DNA from: Alphaproteobacteria bacterium
Lineage (GTDB): Bacteria > Pseudomonadota > Alphaproteobacteria > UBA7887
Length of the DNA stretch: 64,000 bases
Direction of reading: 5' to 3'
Assembly (NCBI GenBank): GCA_030739735.1
Contig: JASLYQ010000002.1
Location: 1 to 64,000, forward strand
Made by a program: the position numbers and the translations under genes. The first letter of the stretch is position 1, and every line of letters begins with the position of its first letter. Shown in pieces: positions 8,366 to 16,912 of this stretch. Under the pieces are notes generated by a model. The model was not told the DNA's origin and did not search any database. It worked only from the letters and a program-made list of their open reading frames with translations.

Positions 8366-9853
8366 ATGGCCGACGACGCGCTCATTCTTGCCATCGACCA
8401 GGGCACCACCAGCAGCCGCGCCATCGTCTTCAACACCGCGGGCGAAGTGGTGGCCCTGTCGCAGGAAGAGTTCCCGCAGAAATTTCCTCATCCCGGCTGG
8501 GTCGAGCACGCTCCCGAGGATATTTGGCGCTCGACGCTGCAGGTCTCGCGCAGCGCCCTGGCGTCGGCGGAGAGAAGCGGGCGGCGAGTCGTCGCCATCG
8601 GCCTGACCAACCAGCGCGAGACGGCGCTGCTTTGGGACCGGCGCACGGGCGAAGCGATCCATAACGCTATCGTCTGGCAAGACAGGCGTACGGCCGAGAC
8701 GTGTGCCAACTTGCGCGCCGACGGGTTGGAGGAGGTCGTAACGGCACGCACAGGCCTGCTGCTCGACCCGTACTTCTCGGCTACCAAGATTGCCTGGATG
8801 CTCGACCATGTGGCGGCTGCTCGCGACCGAGCCGAGAGCGGCGAGATCGCTTTCGGTACGGTGGATTCGTTCCTGCTCTGGCGCTTGACCGGAGGTCAGG
8901 CGCATTTGACCGAAGCGACCAATGCCAGCCGCACCAGCCTGTTCGACATTCACACGCAGGCCTGGGATGACGAACTGCTGTCAGCCTTTCGCGTACCGCG
9001 CACGTGCCTGCCTGAGGTGCGCGACAGCGCCGCTGCCTTCGGTGAAAGCGAACCCTCGCTGTTCGGCCGGCCCATCCCCATCCTCGGCATGGCCGGCGAC
9101 CAGCAAGCCGCCGCCATCGGCCAAGGTTGCTTTTCACCCGGCGCGGTGAAAAGCACTTACGGCACAGGCGCCTTCCTTCTGCTCAATACCGGCGCACAGG
9201 CCATCACCTCGCAACACCGCCTACTGACCACGGTCGCCTACCGCCTGGCCGGCAAGCCGACCTACGCCATCGAAGGTTCAATCTTCGTCGCCGGCGCTGC
9301 CGTGCAGTGGCTACGCGACGGCCTCGGCATCATCGCCAACGCGCCCGAGACCGAAGTTCTGGCGCGCGGCATCGCCGACAGCGGCGGTGTCATGCTGGTG
9401 CCAGCCTTCACCGGCCTCGGCGCACCCCATTGGGACGCAGATGCGCGCGGCGCACTCTACGGCATCACGCGCGCCACGGGCAGGGCGGAGCTAGCCCGCG
9501 CGGCGCTCGAATCCGTCTGTCTCCAGACCCACGATCTGCTCGCCGCCATGGCCGCCGACGGCGCCGCACCATCAGCGCTGCGTATCGACGGTGGAATGGT
9601 GGCTAATGACTGGCTTGCTCAATGCCTTGCTGACATCCTCGACCTACCGGTGGACCGCCCGGCCGTGATGGAAACTACAGCCCTTGGCGCCGCCTATCTT
9701 GCCGGCCTGCAAGCCGGCCTCTTTACATCCCTGGATGACATCGCAAACCGCTGGCACCGCGAGCGTCGCTTTGAGCCGAATATGGACGCGGAATACCGCG
9801 CAAATCTACTGGCATCTTGGCGAACAGCAGTTACCAGAACTAAGGGTATCTAA
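8366..9853 (+). CDS. glpK: Glycerol kinase
   Basis: This is an ATP-dependent glycerol 3-kinase of the FGGY sugar kinase family, 495 residues, the usual length. The N-terminal phosphate-binding motif is [13 protein letters not shown] at residue 10. [11 protein letters not shown] and [12 protein letters not shown] are glycerol-kinase signatures, and [16 protein letters not shown] plus the FGGY signature region [20 protein letters not shown] are present. No glpD, glpF or regulator lies nearby, so it stands alone and its regulation is unknown. An AT-rich inverted repeat follows the stop. Confidence 0.95.
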   Translation: MADDALILAIDQGTTSSRAIVFNTAGEVVALSQEEFPQKFPHPGWVEHAPEDIWRSTLQVSRSALASAERSGRRVVAIGLTNQRETALLWDRRTGEAIHNAIVWQDRRTAETCANLRADGLEEVVTARTGLLLDPYFSATKIAWMLDHVAAARDRAESGEIAFGTVDSFLLWRLTGGQAHLTEATNASRTSLFDIHTQAWDDELLSAFRVPRTCLPEVRDSAAAFGESEPSLFGRPIPILGMAGDQQAAAIGQGCFSPGAVKSTYGTGAFLLLNTGAQAITSQHRLLTTVAYRLAGKPTYAIEGSIFVAGAAVQWLRDGLGIIANAPETEVLARGIADSGGVMLVPAFTGLGAPHWDADARGALYGITRATGRAELARAALESVCLQTHDLLAAMAADGAAPSALRIDGGMVANDWLAQCLADILDLPVDRPAVMETTALGAAYLAGLQAGLFTSLDDIANRWHRERRFEPNMDAEYRANLLASWRTAVTRTKGI

Positions 9854-9875
9854 TTTATTGCTAGGCTATCCTGTT

Positions 9876-9908
9876 CAAAGTATAATCATATACCATAAAT
9901 ATACTTTG
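9876..9908. repeat. 9-bp inverted repeat downstream of glpK
   Basis: CAAAGTATA (9876-9884) and TATACTTTG (9900-9908) are perfect inverted arms around 15 AT-rich bases. The hairpin could be a weak terminator for glpK or a protein-binding site. It has no T-tract on the plus strand. Confidence 0.45.
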
Positions 9909-9911
9909 TTA

Positions 9912-10117
9912 TCCACCACCAGGTCGTCGGCGATGCGATCGCCCGCAATGGCACGTGCCTGCACGAGGGCTTTGTCAACCCAAACAATTTCGGGCCCGAG
10001 TGGATGGCAAACTTTTCGCCGACCGGGCACTCGGAACAAAAGCGATCGAATGTTGCCATCGCCTTAACCGGCGGCAGGCCAGGACCATCGCCATCGACGT
10101 TGATGGCAAAAAGACGA
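9912..10117 (+). other. Unassigned intergenic stretch between glpK and the RraA-family gene
   Basis: No intact gene is seen. One plus frame contains a protein-like phrase (HEGFVNPNNFGPEWMANF) and another contains TIAIDVDGKKT. This is consistent with decayed coding sequence, but I cannot name a family. Confidence 0.2.
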
Positions 10118-10828
10118 TTAATTCACTTTCGCCATTTCGAGCCACGCCTGCTTGATAGCCTCGGCATCGGCGCCCGGCGCCTGCGCCGCCTTTAGTACCA
10201 CCGCTTCGCGCCGCCTCATCAGATCAGCCGCCTTTAGCACCTCTGCCGCCTTACCACGCGGCAAAACTGTTGCACCATGCTTGTCGGCATGCACCAGGTC
10301 GCCCGAATTCACCGTCATGCCGGAGATTGCAACGGTGTCGCCGAAACCGACTACATGGACAAAACCGTGGCTGGGAGTGATGCTGCCAGCCAAAGCTTGA
10401 AAGCCTGGCGCCAAGTCGTCGAGATCGCGGATGCTGCCGTTGGTCACTAGGCTCGGACAGCCGAGCGCCATGTGGATGGCGCTATTGACCTCGCCGAAGA
10501 AGCAACCGAAACCCGCGTCGCCGTCATCGAGATCCTGGGCGACGCAGATTGCCGGCAGGACCGCGGATTCGACATAGTCCAGATAGCCGAAACGCGTTGT
10601 CCGTATGGTATCCGCGTTCATCGTCGATGGCCGACTGGCGCGCACCATCACCGTGCGAGCAACGCCCACCATAACACCGAGTTCGGGCCGGATGGGCTGC
10701 AGCATCTTAGTGGTGAAGCCAAAAGCGCGACGCCCTTCCTCGACCAATTCTATGGCGTTACAGACAGTAGGCGTGTCGAGCTTGGCCAGCGCGTCAAGCT
10801 GCGCTTGCGTCGCGGTATCGTCGATCAT
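10118..10828 (-). CDS. RraA family protein (HMG aldolase / oxaloacetate decarboxylase-like)
   Basis: The RraA-like fold is a divalent-metal enzyme family covering 4-hydroxy-4-methyl-2-oxoglutarate aldolase and oxaloacetate decarboxylase as well as the RNase E inhibitor RraA. Visible features are LDTPTVCNAIE near residue 18, the TNGSIRDLDDL metal/substrate motif near residue 125, and HADKHGATVLP near residue 180. I start at 10828 because AAGGGAG lies just upstream of that ATG; the longer open frame runs into a remnant of another gene. Catabolic lyase is more likely than RNase regulation, but the substrate is unknown. It directly follows the iron-ADH remnant on the same strand. Confidence 0.85.
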   Translation of the reverse strand: MIDDTATQAQLDALAKLDTPTVCNAIELVEEGRRAFGFTTKMLQPIRPELGVMVGVARTVMVRASRPSTMNADTIRTTRFGYLDYVESAVLPAICVAQDLDDGDAGFGCFFGEVNSAIHMALGCPSLVTNGSIRDLDDLAPGFQALAGSITPSHGFVHVVGFGDTVAISGMTVNSGDLVHADKHGATVLPRGKAAEVLKAADLMRRREAVVLKAAQAPGADAEAIKQAWLEMAKVN

Positions 10829-10853
10829 CGTGTCTCCCTTTCCAGTGGAAATC

Positions 10854-11045
10854 TCAGGCGGAGTGTTCGTCACTCCAGGTGTTTTCGAGAACAGTGCCAA
10901 CGGCGTCAAGACTGAACCAGCGCAGGCTCTCCGCCACGACATCTACGGCAATTTTCGCGGCCTCATCGAGCACCGCATGATCCAAGCCGAGCTCCCGCAG
11001 CCTCTCAGGCGCACCAATACGGCTGAAAAACCGTAGAGACAGCCA
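10854..11045 (-). pseudogene. C-terminal remnant of an iron-containing alcohol dehydrogenase / maleylacetate reductase
   Basis: Reading leftward from about 11045 to a TGA at 10854-10856 gives SLRFFSRIGAPERLRELGLD and then LDEAAKIAVDVVAESLRW. This is typical of the end of group III iron alcohol dehydrogenases and maleylacetate reductases. Only about 60 codons remain and no start or NAD/iron-binding region is present. It lies 26 bases upstream of the RraA-family gene on the same strand, suggesting that operon once began with this enzyme and was cut near 11050. Confidence 0.6.
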
Positions 11046-11148
11046 CCGACCGCCACAGCCGCCCTACGATTGGTGGATAGAATCATCCATGGCTTCCCTC
11101 CGAGGATCGATCATACTGTGTCCAAACGTGAGGCAAAGAGGCAGTTGC

Positions 11149-12081
11149 ATGAACGAAAAACACGAACATTCCGTCCGCCGCGTGATGGTCGTGGGATACG
11201 GCACCATGGGCCGAGGCATCGCGCTGTCCTTTGCGCGTGCCGGCTTCGAGACGATCGTGCTTAGCCGAAATCCGGCCCGCCATGGCACCCTGCCCCATTG
11301 TATGACGGCTGTGTCTGAACCACCGACCGAGGCGCCGGACCTTATCATCGAATCGGTGCCAGAGGAGATCTCCCTTAAGCACGCTCTGTTTGCTCAGCTC
11401 GAAGCCTGCTACGGCACTGGCGCGCAAGACATCATCCTCGGCACCAACACCTCTGGCCTGCCGATCGAGAAAATTGCCGCACCCCTATCCCAAGGTAACC
11501 GGAAGCACTTTCTCGCCACCCATTACATGCAGCCGGCGGACACCCTGCCCATGGTCGAATGCGCCATGCTGGAGGAGACCCTTCCCGAGGTGGCAGACCG
11601 TGCGCGGACGGCGCTGGAGCAAAGCGGCAAACAGGTCATCATGCTTCGCAAACCGGTTATCGGCTTTCTCATCAATCGGCTGCAGCATGCGGTGCTGCAT
11701 GAGGCCTATCATCTGATCGAGGAAGGTGTCGTGACGGTCGAAGACGTCGATGCCTTCGCCCGCACCCTGTTCGGACCACGCATGTGCATCACGGGGCTGA
11801 TCGAGCAAAAGGATCTCAGTGGACTCGGCGTCCACGCGCTTGCCCAGCAAAGCATCGTGCCGGCGCTGCATCATTCGGCCGAGCCCAATCCAATGGTCCA
11901 GGCCATGATTGCCGGCGGCGATACTGGTGCCGCATCGGGCAAGGGCTTCTACGATTGGCAGAACCGGGATGCCATCGCCCGCGCTGACGAAGCCAAGGCA
12001 CAAATGGCACAACTGATAGATTTTCTTGCGCGGCTAAAAAAGGATAACGATGGCCAAGCCGCCCCAGGCTCCGCCGGTTAG
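11149..12081 (+). CDS. 3-hydroxyacyl-CoA dehydrogenase family protein
   Basis: This is an NAD-dependent 3-hydroxyacyl-CoA (or related hydroxyacid) dehydrogenase. Residues 1-190 form the Rossmann domain with VVGYGTMGRGIALSFARAGF, IIESVPEEISLK and GTNTSGLPIEKIA. The catalytic His lies in ATHYMQPADTLPMVE, and IGFLINRLQHAVLHEA opens the C-terminal dimerisation domain. I start at 11149 (MNEKHEHS), which has AGAGG at normal spacing; an upstream in-frame ATG at 11089 lacks one. The protein is about 310 residues, short like 3-hydroxybutyryl-CoA dehydrogenases and L-gulonate dehydrogenases. The preferred substrate is not readable. A crotonase-family gene converges from the right. Confidence 0.88.
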   Translation: MNEKHEHSVRRVMVVGYGTMGRGIALSFARAGFETIVLSRNPARHGTLPHCMTAVSEPPTEAPDLIIESVPEEISLKHALFAQLEACYGTGAQDIILGTNTSGLPIEKIAAPLSQGNRKHFLATHYMQPADTLPMVECAMLEETLPEVADRARTALEQSGKQVIMLRKPVIGFLINRLQHAVLHEAYHLIEEGVVTVEDVDAFARTLFGPRMCITGLIEQKDLSGLGVHALAQQSIVPALHHSAEPNPMVQAMIAGGDTGAASGKGFYDWQNRDAIARADEAKAQMAQLIDFLARLKKDNDGQAAPGSAG

Positions 12082-12144
12082 CGACAAGCTGGCGCTCAGG
12101 GGCGGTGCGGAAATCGATAGCCATCATGGCGATGCCCCTGTTTG

Positions 12145-12915
12145 CTAAGACCAATTTGGCAAGCGTTTCTCGCGATATGCGATCATTGCCTCCGAAAAAT
12201 CGTCTGAGCTTGTGGCACGGAGCTGACGTTCTTTATAGAGTGAAAAAAATGTTTCGAAATCAAGGTCATAGCAGCTATTTAACATTTGCTTGGAGAGCCG
12301 GCAGCCTTTTGAATTGACCGCGCTGACGCGGGCGATGATTTCCTCGAATTCCGCTTCGGCTCTGTCCTCAGAGACGAGATAATCGACCATGCCGATACGT
12401 TCGCCCTCGGTGCCATCGATCATTTCGCCGGTGATAATCAGGCGCTTAGCCCTGCCAAGGCCGATATAGCGCGCCAGGCGAAGCGTGCCGAGACCCGGTA
12501 TTAGGCCTTCCTTGATGGCCGGCAGGCCGAGCTTGGCAGACGGCGTGCAAACGCGGATGTCCGAAGCTAGAGCGAGCTGCAAGCCACCTCCAAGCGCATA
12601 GCCATGGATAAGGCAGAGCACCAACTTGTCCATGGTCTCGAAGCGCCTGAGTGCGCGGTCCCAAAGATCAAAATAACTATTATCTATCAACCCGGCGGCG
12701 AGATCCTTGAGATCGATTCCGGTAGAAAATGCCCGCCCAGTGCCGTTGATGCTAACGATACGAATCTCTTCATCTTCGGCAATTCGAGCTGCCAACGCAT
12801 CAACCTCGTACGCACCGGTCATGGCGACGGCGTTGAGGATATCTGGCCGATTAAATGTGATGCGAGCGCGCGCGCCCTGTTTTTGGTACCTTAATGTCTC
12901 ATAGTTATCTGCCAT
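12145..12915 (-). CDS. Enoyl-CoA hydratase/isomerase (crotonase) family protein lacking both catalytic glutamates
   Basis: The crotonase fold is clear: ITFNRPDILNAV near residue 20, the oxyanion-hole region GRAFSTGIDLKDL, and HGYALGGGLQLALASDIRV near residue 105. At the two hydratase glutamate positions the sequence reads GGGLQLAL (normally CELA) and GLPAIKEG (normally GxPEI). It is therefore unlikely to hydrate enoyl-CoA in the usual way and may catalyse another crotonase reaction or be inactive. I use ATG 12915, preceded by AGGAG at 8 bases, over a GTG three codons upstream. Codons are locally AT-rich near the C-terminus. Confidence 0.85.
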   Translation of the reverse strand: MADNYETLRYQKQGARARITFNRPDILNAVAMTGAYEVDALAARIAEDEEIRIVSINGTGRAFSTGIDLKDLAAGLIDNSYFDLWDRALRRFETMDKLVLCLIHGYALGGGLQLALASDIRVCTPSAKLGLPAIKEGLIPGLGTLRLARYIGLGRAKRLIITGEMIDGTEGERIGMVDYLVSEDRAEAEFEEIIARVSAVNSKGCRLSKQMLNSCYDLDFETFFSLYKERQLRATSSDDFSEAMIAYREKRLPNWS

Positions 12916-12997
12916 AGCCTGCACTCCTAAATTTATTGTTATTGCTGCTGAAGCGAGATTCTAAAACACCATCCTTGACCTGAGCCCCGGAACCTCC

Positions 12998-13014
12998 CTC
13001 TCCTGATAGGAGAG
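12998..13014. repeat. Perfect 7-bp inverted repeat
   Basis: CTCTCCT and AGGAGAG flank a GAT loop in the divergent spacer between the crotonase gene and trpB2. There is no T-tract, so it is more likely an operator or incidental hairpin than a terminator. Confidence 0.3.
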
Positions 13015-13132
13015 TCCTGGTTCTGCATAACGCATTGTCGAAGGGTTGGCACGCGCGCCGCAGGCCCGTAACGACACATGGTATGAACGTATCGCCGTGC
13101 ATCGAACAATTCCGGAGACATCCCCAAACTAG

Positions 13133-13390
13133 AGCTCTGCGGTTGCCGACCTCTTGTCCGGTATGGCGCCCTACGACCGCCTAATCGGCGACGTCGGCGC
13201 CGAGCTGACGCCTGTTTGGGTGACGGGCCCTCCAAGCCTTGATATTCCCCGCGCCTTCATCGCCGAAGGCCGGGACGACGACATAGGCTTCAACTCTTTG
13301 ATCGAAGGTGACGACGACGGCACCCTGGCGATCGCCGACAAATATGCTACCTTGCCAAGGAATAATAATGTGCCGCAAGCTGCGGTCGCC
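13133..13390 (+). pseudogene. Possible C-terminal remnant of an alpha/beta-hydrolase (lipase-like), in frame with trpB2
   Basis: From a TAG at 13130 the frame runs open into trpB2. Its first part ([19 protein letters not shown], then [18 protein letters not shown]) resembles the end of PGAP1/lipase-like hydrolases, where GFxxLIxGxxDGTVxVxxT is common. The TrpB2 family does not carry such an N-terminus, so this is probably unrelated residue. The call rests on pattern memory and is tentative. Confidence 0.3.
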
Positions 13391-13414
13391 TGCTGGGGAG
13401 GTACAGAGCGAATC

Positions 13415-14788
13415 ATGACAGATACCGTGAAATACACACTGCCTGAGGATCGGATTCCGAAGGCCTGGTACAACATTAACGCTGACTTGCCGGAGCCCTT
13501 GGCGCCAGTGCTGCATCCCGGCACCGGACAGCCCATTGGTCCCGACGATCTGGCACCGCTTTTCCCGATGGCGCTGATCGGCCAGGAAGTCTCGGCCGAG
13601 CGCGAGATCGAGATCCCCGAGCCAGTGCGTGAAATCTATCGTCAATGGCGCCCGAGCCCTCTCCATCGCGCCCGCCAATTGGAGCGTGCGCTCGATACTC
13701 CAGCCAAGATCTACTACAAGTACGAAGGTGTCAGTCCAACCGGCAGCCACAAACCCAACACGGCCGTGGCCCAGGCCTTCTACAACAAGGAAGCCGGAAC
13801 CAAGAAGATCACCACTGAGACAGGCGCCGGCCAGTGGGGCTCCTCGCTGGCTTTTGCCGGCAACCTGTTCGGCCTCGAGATCGATGTCTACATGGTGAAG
13901 GTCAGCTTCGAGCAGAAGCCCTATCGCAAGGCTTTGATGGAAACCTTCGGCGCCCGCTGCGTCGCCAGCCCCTCGGAAGAGACTCAGTCGGGCCGCGCCG
14001 TTCTCGCCGAGCATCCGGATTCTACGGGCAGCCTCGGTATCGCCATTTCGGAGGCGGTTGAGATGGCGGCCCAGAACGACGACACAAAATATGCCCTCGG
14101 CAGCGTGCTCAACCACGTGCTATTGCACCAGACTGTGGTCGGCCAAGAAGCCATCGAGCAGATGAACATGGCCGGTAACTATCCTGACATCATCGTTGGC
14201 TGCACTGGCGGCGGTAGCAACTTTGCCGGCCTCGTCAATCCGTTTCTCGGCGAGCAGCTGCGCGGCGGGCCTCATGTCCGCGTGATTGCCGTGGAGCCCG
14301 CGGCCTGCCCCTCGTTGACCCGCGGCAAATTTGCGTACGACTTCGGCGATACGGGTCATCTGACACCGCTGGTCAAAATGCATACCCTGGGCTCGACCTT
14401 CGTGCCGCCTGGCTTCCACGCTGGTGGCTTGCGCTATCACGGCATGGGCCCGTTAGTCAGCCACCTGCATGAGCTCGGCCTGATTGAGGCGCGCGCCTAT
14501 CAGCAACTCGAATGCTTTGAAGCCGGCGTTCAGTTCGCCCGCGCCGAAGGTATCGTGCCGGCGCCGGAGGCAACGCATGCGGTCAAGGGCGCCATTGATG
14601 AGGCGCTCAAGTGCAAGGAGGCGGGCACGGGTCGGACAATCCTGTTCAACCTCTGCGGCCACGGCCACTTCGACATGCAGGCCTACACCGACTACTTCGC
14701 CGGCGATCTGACCGACCAGTCCTATGACGAGTCGGAGCTTGCGATGGCGCTGGCTGGCCTACCCTCGGTCGCGACGGCAGCGGAATAA
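13415..14788 (+). CDS. trpB: Tryptophan synthase beta-like, standalone TrpB2 type
   Basis: This PLP enzyme condenses indole with serine (or O-phosphoserine) to make tryptophan. TrpB2 proteins, unlike TrpB1, lack the usual TrpA contacts and often act as indole-salvage enzymes. The family N-terminus [20 protein letters not shown] begins at 13415. The PLP lysine is Lys113 in [11 protein letters not shown], followed by [13 protein letters not shown] and the phosphate-binding [10 protein letters not shown]. The 457-residue length fits the group. No trpA or trpC is adjacent, supporting a standalone role. A GGGGAGG lies rather far upstream, so the ribosome site is not ideal. A long GC-rich hairpin follows the stop. 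Confidence 0.92.
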   Translation: MTDTVKYTLPEDRIPKAWYNINADLPEPLAPVLHPGTGQPIGPDDLAPLFPMALIGQEVSAEREIEIPEPVREIYRQWRPSPLHRARQLERALDTPAKIYYKYEGVSPTGSHKPNTAVAQAFYNKEAGTKKITTETGAGQWGSSLAFAGNLFGLEIDVYMVKVSFEQKPYRKALMETFGARCVASPSEETQSGRAVLAEHPDSTGSLGIAISEAVEMAAQNDDTKYALGSVLNHVLLHQTVVGQEAIEQMNMAGNYPDIIVGCTGGGSNFAGLVNPFLGEQLRGGPHVRVIAVEPAACPSLTRGKFAYDFGDTGHLTPLVKMHTLGSTFVPPGFHAGGLRYHGMGPLVSHLHELGLIEARAYQQLECFEAGVQFARAEGIVPAPEATHAVKGAIDEALKCKEAGTGRTILFNLCGHGHFDMQAYTDYFAGDLTDQSYDESELAMALAGLPSVATAAE

Positions 14789-14795
14789 ACGGCTG

Positions 14796-14830
14796 TGAGG
14801 GCGGCCGCATGACAGCGATGGCCGCCCTCA
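14796..14830 (+). terminator. Strong hairpin after trpB2
   Basis: TGAGGGCGGCC (14796-14806) pairs perfectly with GGCCGCCCTCA (14820-14830) around a 13-base loop, eight bases after the trpB2 stop. No run of T follows, so it may be a terminator of the poor-U-tract kind or an mRNA-end stabiliser. Confidence 0.55.
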
Positions 14831-14879
14831 ATTGCACACTGGAATCGACCCCGAGGCTCTGCTATAGGGGCGCCACTGT

Positions 14880-14955
14880 TCCCCGGTAGCTCAGTTGGTA
14901 GAGCGGGTGGCTGTTAACCACCATGTCGCTGGTTCGAGTCCGGCCCGGGGAGCCA
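14880..14955 (+). tRNA. tRNA-Asn (GTT anticodon)
   Basis: The 76-base cloverleaf has a TCCCCGG acceptor arm pairing with CCGGGGA, a D-arm AGCTCAGTTGGTAGAGC, an anticodon loop CTGTTAA (GTT, Asn), a T-arm GGTTCGAGTCC, and an encoded CCA at 14953-14955. The first base of the acceptor is the T at 14880. Confidence 0.95.
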
Positions 14956-14963
14956 ATTCACAG

Positions 14964-14997
14964 AAAGGCCGTTGGAGACCGCTCCAGCGGCCTTTTT
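14964..14997 (+). terminator. Rho-independent terminator of tRNA-Asn
   Basis: AAAGGCCGTTGGAG (14964-14977) pairs with CTCCAGCGGCCTTT (14982-14995), with one G-T mismatch or wobble and a four-base loop, and runs into TTTTT. It begins eight bases after the tRNA CCA. Confidence 0.85.
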
Positions 14998-15169
14998 CTG
15001 TGCGTCGATAATCGCTGTTTCGGACCCGTGTCCGCTAGGCGATCCGGAACCAAAGTCGCCCATTATGCGCCTCCGTTATTATCGAAATCATCTGAGGAAT
15101 CTGGCGTGTAAGGGTTGAGCAGGAGGTCACGCCCGGAAGCCAGTCCATTTATGGACACTCAACAAGGCT

Positions 15170-15802
15170 CTAAACGACCACGGGGCACTCCAGGCCGCTT
15201 GAACGCAGCACGAATTCGGCGACTGCATTGACGCCCTTCTCGTCCTTGATGCAGGTGAAGACGAAGGGACGCTCGCCGCGCATGCGCCGGCTGTCGCAGT
15301 CCATAACGTCCAGGCTGGCACCGACGAAGGGCGCCAGGTCTGTCTTGTTGATCACTAGCAGGTCCGATCGCGTGATGCCGGGTCCGCCCTTGCGTGGAAT
15401 CTTATCGCCGGCCGAGACGTCGATGACGTAGATGGTAATATCGGCGAGCTCGGGGCTGAAGGTCGCCGCTAGGTTATCGCCGCCAGACTCGATGAGCAGC
15501 AGGTCCAGGGTAGGAAAGCGTGTCACGAGACCATCGATTGCGGCAAGATTGATCGAGGCGTCCTCGCGGATCGCCGTGTGCGGGCACCCTCCCGTCTCGA
15601 CCCCAACGATGCGTTCTGGCTCCAACGCACCGGAGCGGGTAAGGAACTCGGCATCTTCCTTGGTATAGATATCATTAGTCACCACTGCAATATCGAAACG
15701 GTTACGCAGTAATTTACAAAGCACATTGGTCAGCGCCGTCTTGCCAGAGCCGACGGGGCCGCCGATGCCAATGCGGGCGGGGCCGTGCGGGGAGCGGATC
15801 AT
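15170..15802 (-). CDS. ureG: Urease accessory GTPase UreG
   Basis: This GTPase drives nickel insertion into the urease active site. The 210-residue protein has the P-loop [16 protein letters not shown] near residue 12, a [14 protein letters not shown] segment, the metal-binding CPH motif in [14 protein letters not shown], and the [10 protein letters not shown] guanine-specificity motif. It is the last gene of the urea cluster and its start overlaps the ureF stop by four bases. About 170 bases of non-coding sequence separate it from the tRNA terminator on the other strand. Confidence 0.96.
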   Translation of the reverse strand: MIRSPHGPARIGIGGPVGSGKTALTNVLCKLLRNRFDIAVVTNDIYTKEDAEFLTRSGALEPERIVGVETGGCPHTAIREDASINLAAIDGLVTRFPTLDLLLIESGGDNLAATFSPELADITIYVIDVSAGDKIPRKGGPGITRSDLLVINKTDLAPFVGASLDVMDCDSRRMRGERPFVFTCIKDEKGVNAVAEFVLRSSGLECPVVV

Positions 15803-16467
15803 GAGCGAAACAACCTCACATATTGGGTTTCGTGGGTAATCGACAGCCAGTCGACCATGGGCGTTGCGCTGCCGATCTCGTCGAGCGCAACGCCGGGTGC
15901 GCGGGCAGCGGTTTGGCTCACCGTAACGGCAAGGTCGGCGATGGCGGCTTGGCCATCGCTTTGGCCGAGCGGAACGAGCCGCATGCCGGCAGAGGCTAGA
16001 TTGGCAATGAAAGCATGTAGATAGGCGATGAGACTAACCTGCCGTGGCAAGTCGTGCGCCGCACAGGTCACAGCGACAGCGACAGAGTACGGGGCTGGAT
16101 GGAGCAGCCTGTCGAGCCAAGCATGAGGCCAAGCGTGTGCCGTGGCCGAAAGAAACGCCTCACCCTGGGCCTCGGATTCGAGCGCTATCTCAGGTGTCGA
16201 TCGTTGTGCCTGAGCCCGGACGGTAATGTCCGTAAGCCCAGACCAATCCTCGGCCGACGCAGCATCGTAGGCATGACAGAAGAAGCACGCATCAATCCAA
16301 CCGTCGCCCCGCGCAACGAGCATATCGAGCCAATCGCACAAGCTCTCGCGATCGTGCACTAGGCCCGCCTCAACGGCCGCCTCTAGGGCGTGGCTATAGC
16401 TGTAAGCGCCGACTGGGTAGCCGGGCGACAGCCAGGCCATAAGCTGGTAGAGTGATCGCTCATCCAT
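15799..16467 (-). CDS. ureF: Urease accessory protein UreF
   Basis: UreF is the all-helical partner that forms the UreDFG nickel-loading complex on apo-urease. The 222-residue protein shows the family N-terminus [20 protein letters not shown] and the [12 protein letters not shown] segment, and ends with [12 protein letters not shown], the conserved C-terminus that contacts UreG. I start at ATG 16467 (MDERSLYQ) because the longer open frame reads into ureE and shows no UreF similarity. It overlaps ureE by 8 bases and ureG by 4. Confidence 0.93.
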   Translation of the reverse strand: MDERSLYQLMAWLSPGYPVGAYSYSHALEAAVEAGLVHDRESLCDWLDMLVARGDGWIDACFFCHAYDAASAEDWSGLTDITVRAQAQRSTPEIALESEAQGEAFLSATAHAWPHAWLDRLLHPAPYSVAVAVTCAAHDLPRQVSLIAYLHAFIANLASAGMRLVPLGQSDGQAAIADLAVTVSQTAARAPGVALDEIGSATPMVDWLSITHETQYVRLFRS

Positions 16468-16912
16468 GGCTGTGGCCTTTGTGGGTGTAAGCGCCGGGCT
16501 CAGGTTGGAAAGGCGCCTCGAGCGCGACTGGCCTGGCGCCAAGGCCCTTGACCATGTCGACGATCACCGGGTCATAGCGAAAGCGGATGGTGCCGGCGTA
16601 AACCTCTGTGGGGACGTGACGGTTACCGAGATGCCAGGCGAGGCGCACAAGGCCTTCCGGATCCGCGCATGGCACCTCGATCAATGGCTCGGGCGCAGCG
16701 CGAACGCCAATCCAGCGGCCATCGTCTAGCTTCAGGCCATCGCCGTCGCGAAGCCGCACCACGGCGGGCAAGTCGAGCAGAAAGACGAAACCGGACTCGC
16801 AGCGTAGACGGATACGTCGCCGTGCCCGGTCCTCGTAATCGAGCGCGGCCGTCTCGGCTGCCGCATCAGCCGGCCAGGTACCGGCCGCCGCGCTATGCAC
16901 AGCCCTTTGCAT
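16460..16912 (-). CDS. ureE: Urease accessory protein UreE (nickel metallochaperone)
   Basis: This nickel-binding chaperone delivers Ni2+ to UreG. The 150-residue protein has the UreE C-terminal domain with LAWHLGNRHVPTEVY near residue 95 and ends in a short histidine tail, YTHKGHSHG, much weaker than the His-rich tails of Klebsiella-type UreE. I start at ATG 16912, whose A is shared with the ureC TGA (TGATG coupling); a far longer frame upstream is only a shadow of ureC. The N-terminal strand region (RRRIRLRCESGFVFLLDL) is typical. Confidence 0.92.
   Translation of the reverse strand: MQRAVHSAAAGTWPADAAAETAALDYEDRARRRIRLRCESGFVFLLDLPAVVRLRDGDGLKLDDGRWIGVRAAPEPLIEVPCADPEGLVRLAWHLGNRHVPTEVYAGTIRFRYDPVIVDMVKGLGARPVALEAPFQPEPGAYTHKGHSHG

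Noticed and set aside
13047-13062. TGGCACGCGCGCCGCA as a sigma-54 promoter for trpB2
   Set aside because: The GG-N10-GC spacing is right, but the -12 TT is CC and the region is uniformly GC-rich. Too weak to call.
13181-14116. Long 311-codon ORF antisense to trpB2
   Set aside because: A shadow frame of a GC-rich gene. The sense strand has unambiguous TrpB2 motifs.
15140-15165. GTCCA/TGGAC hairpin downstream of ureG as an operon terminator
   Set aside because: The stem is only five pairs and has no T-tract on the minus strand.
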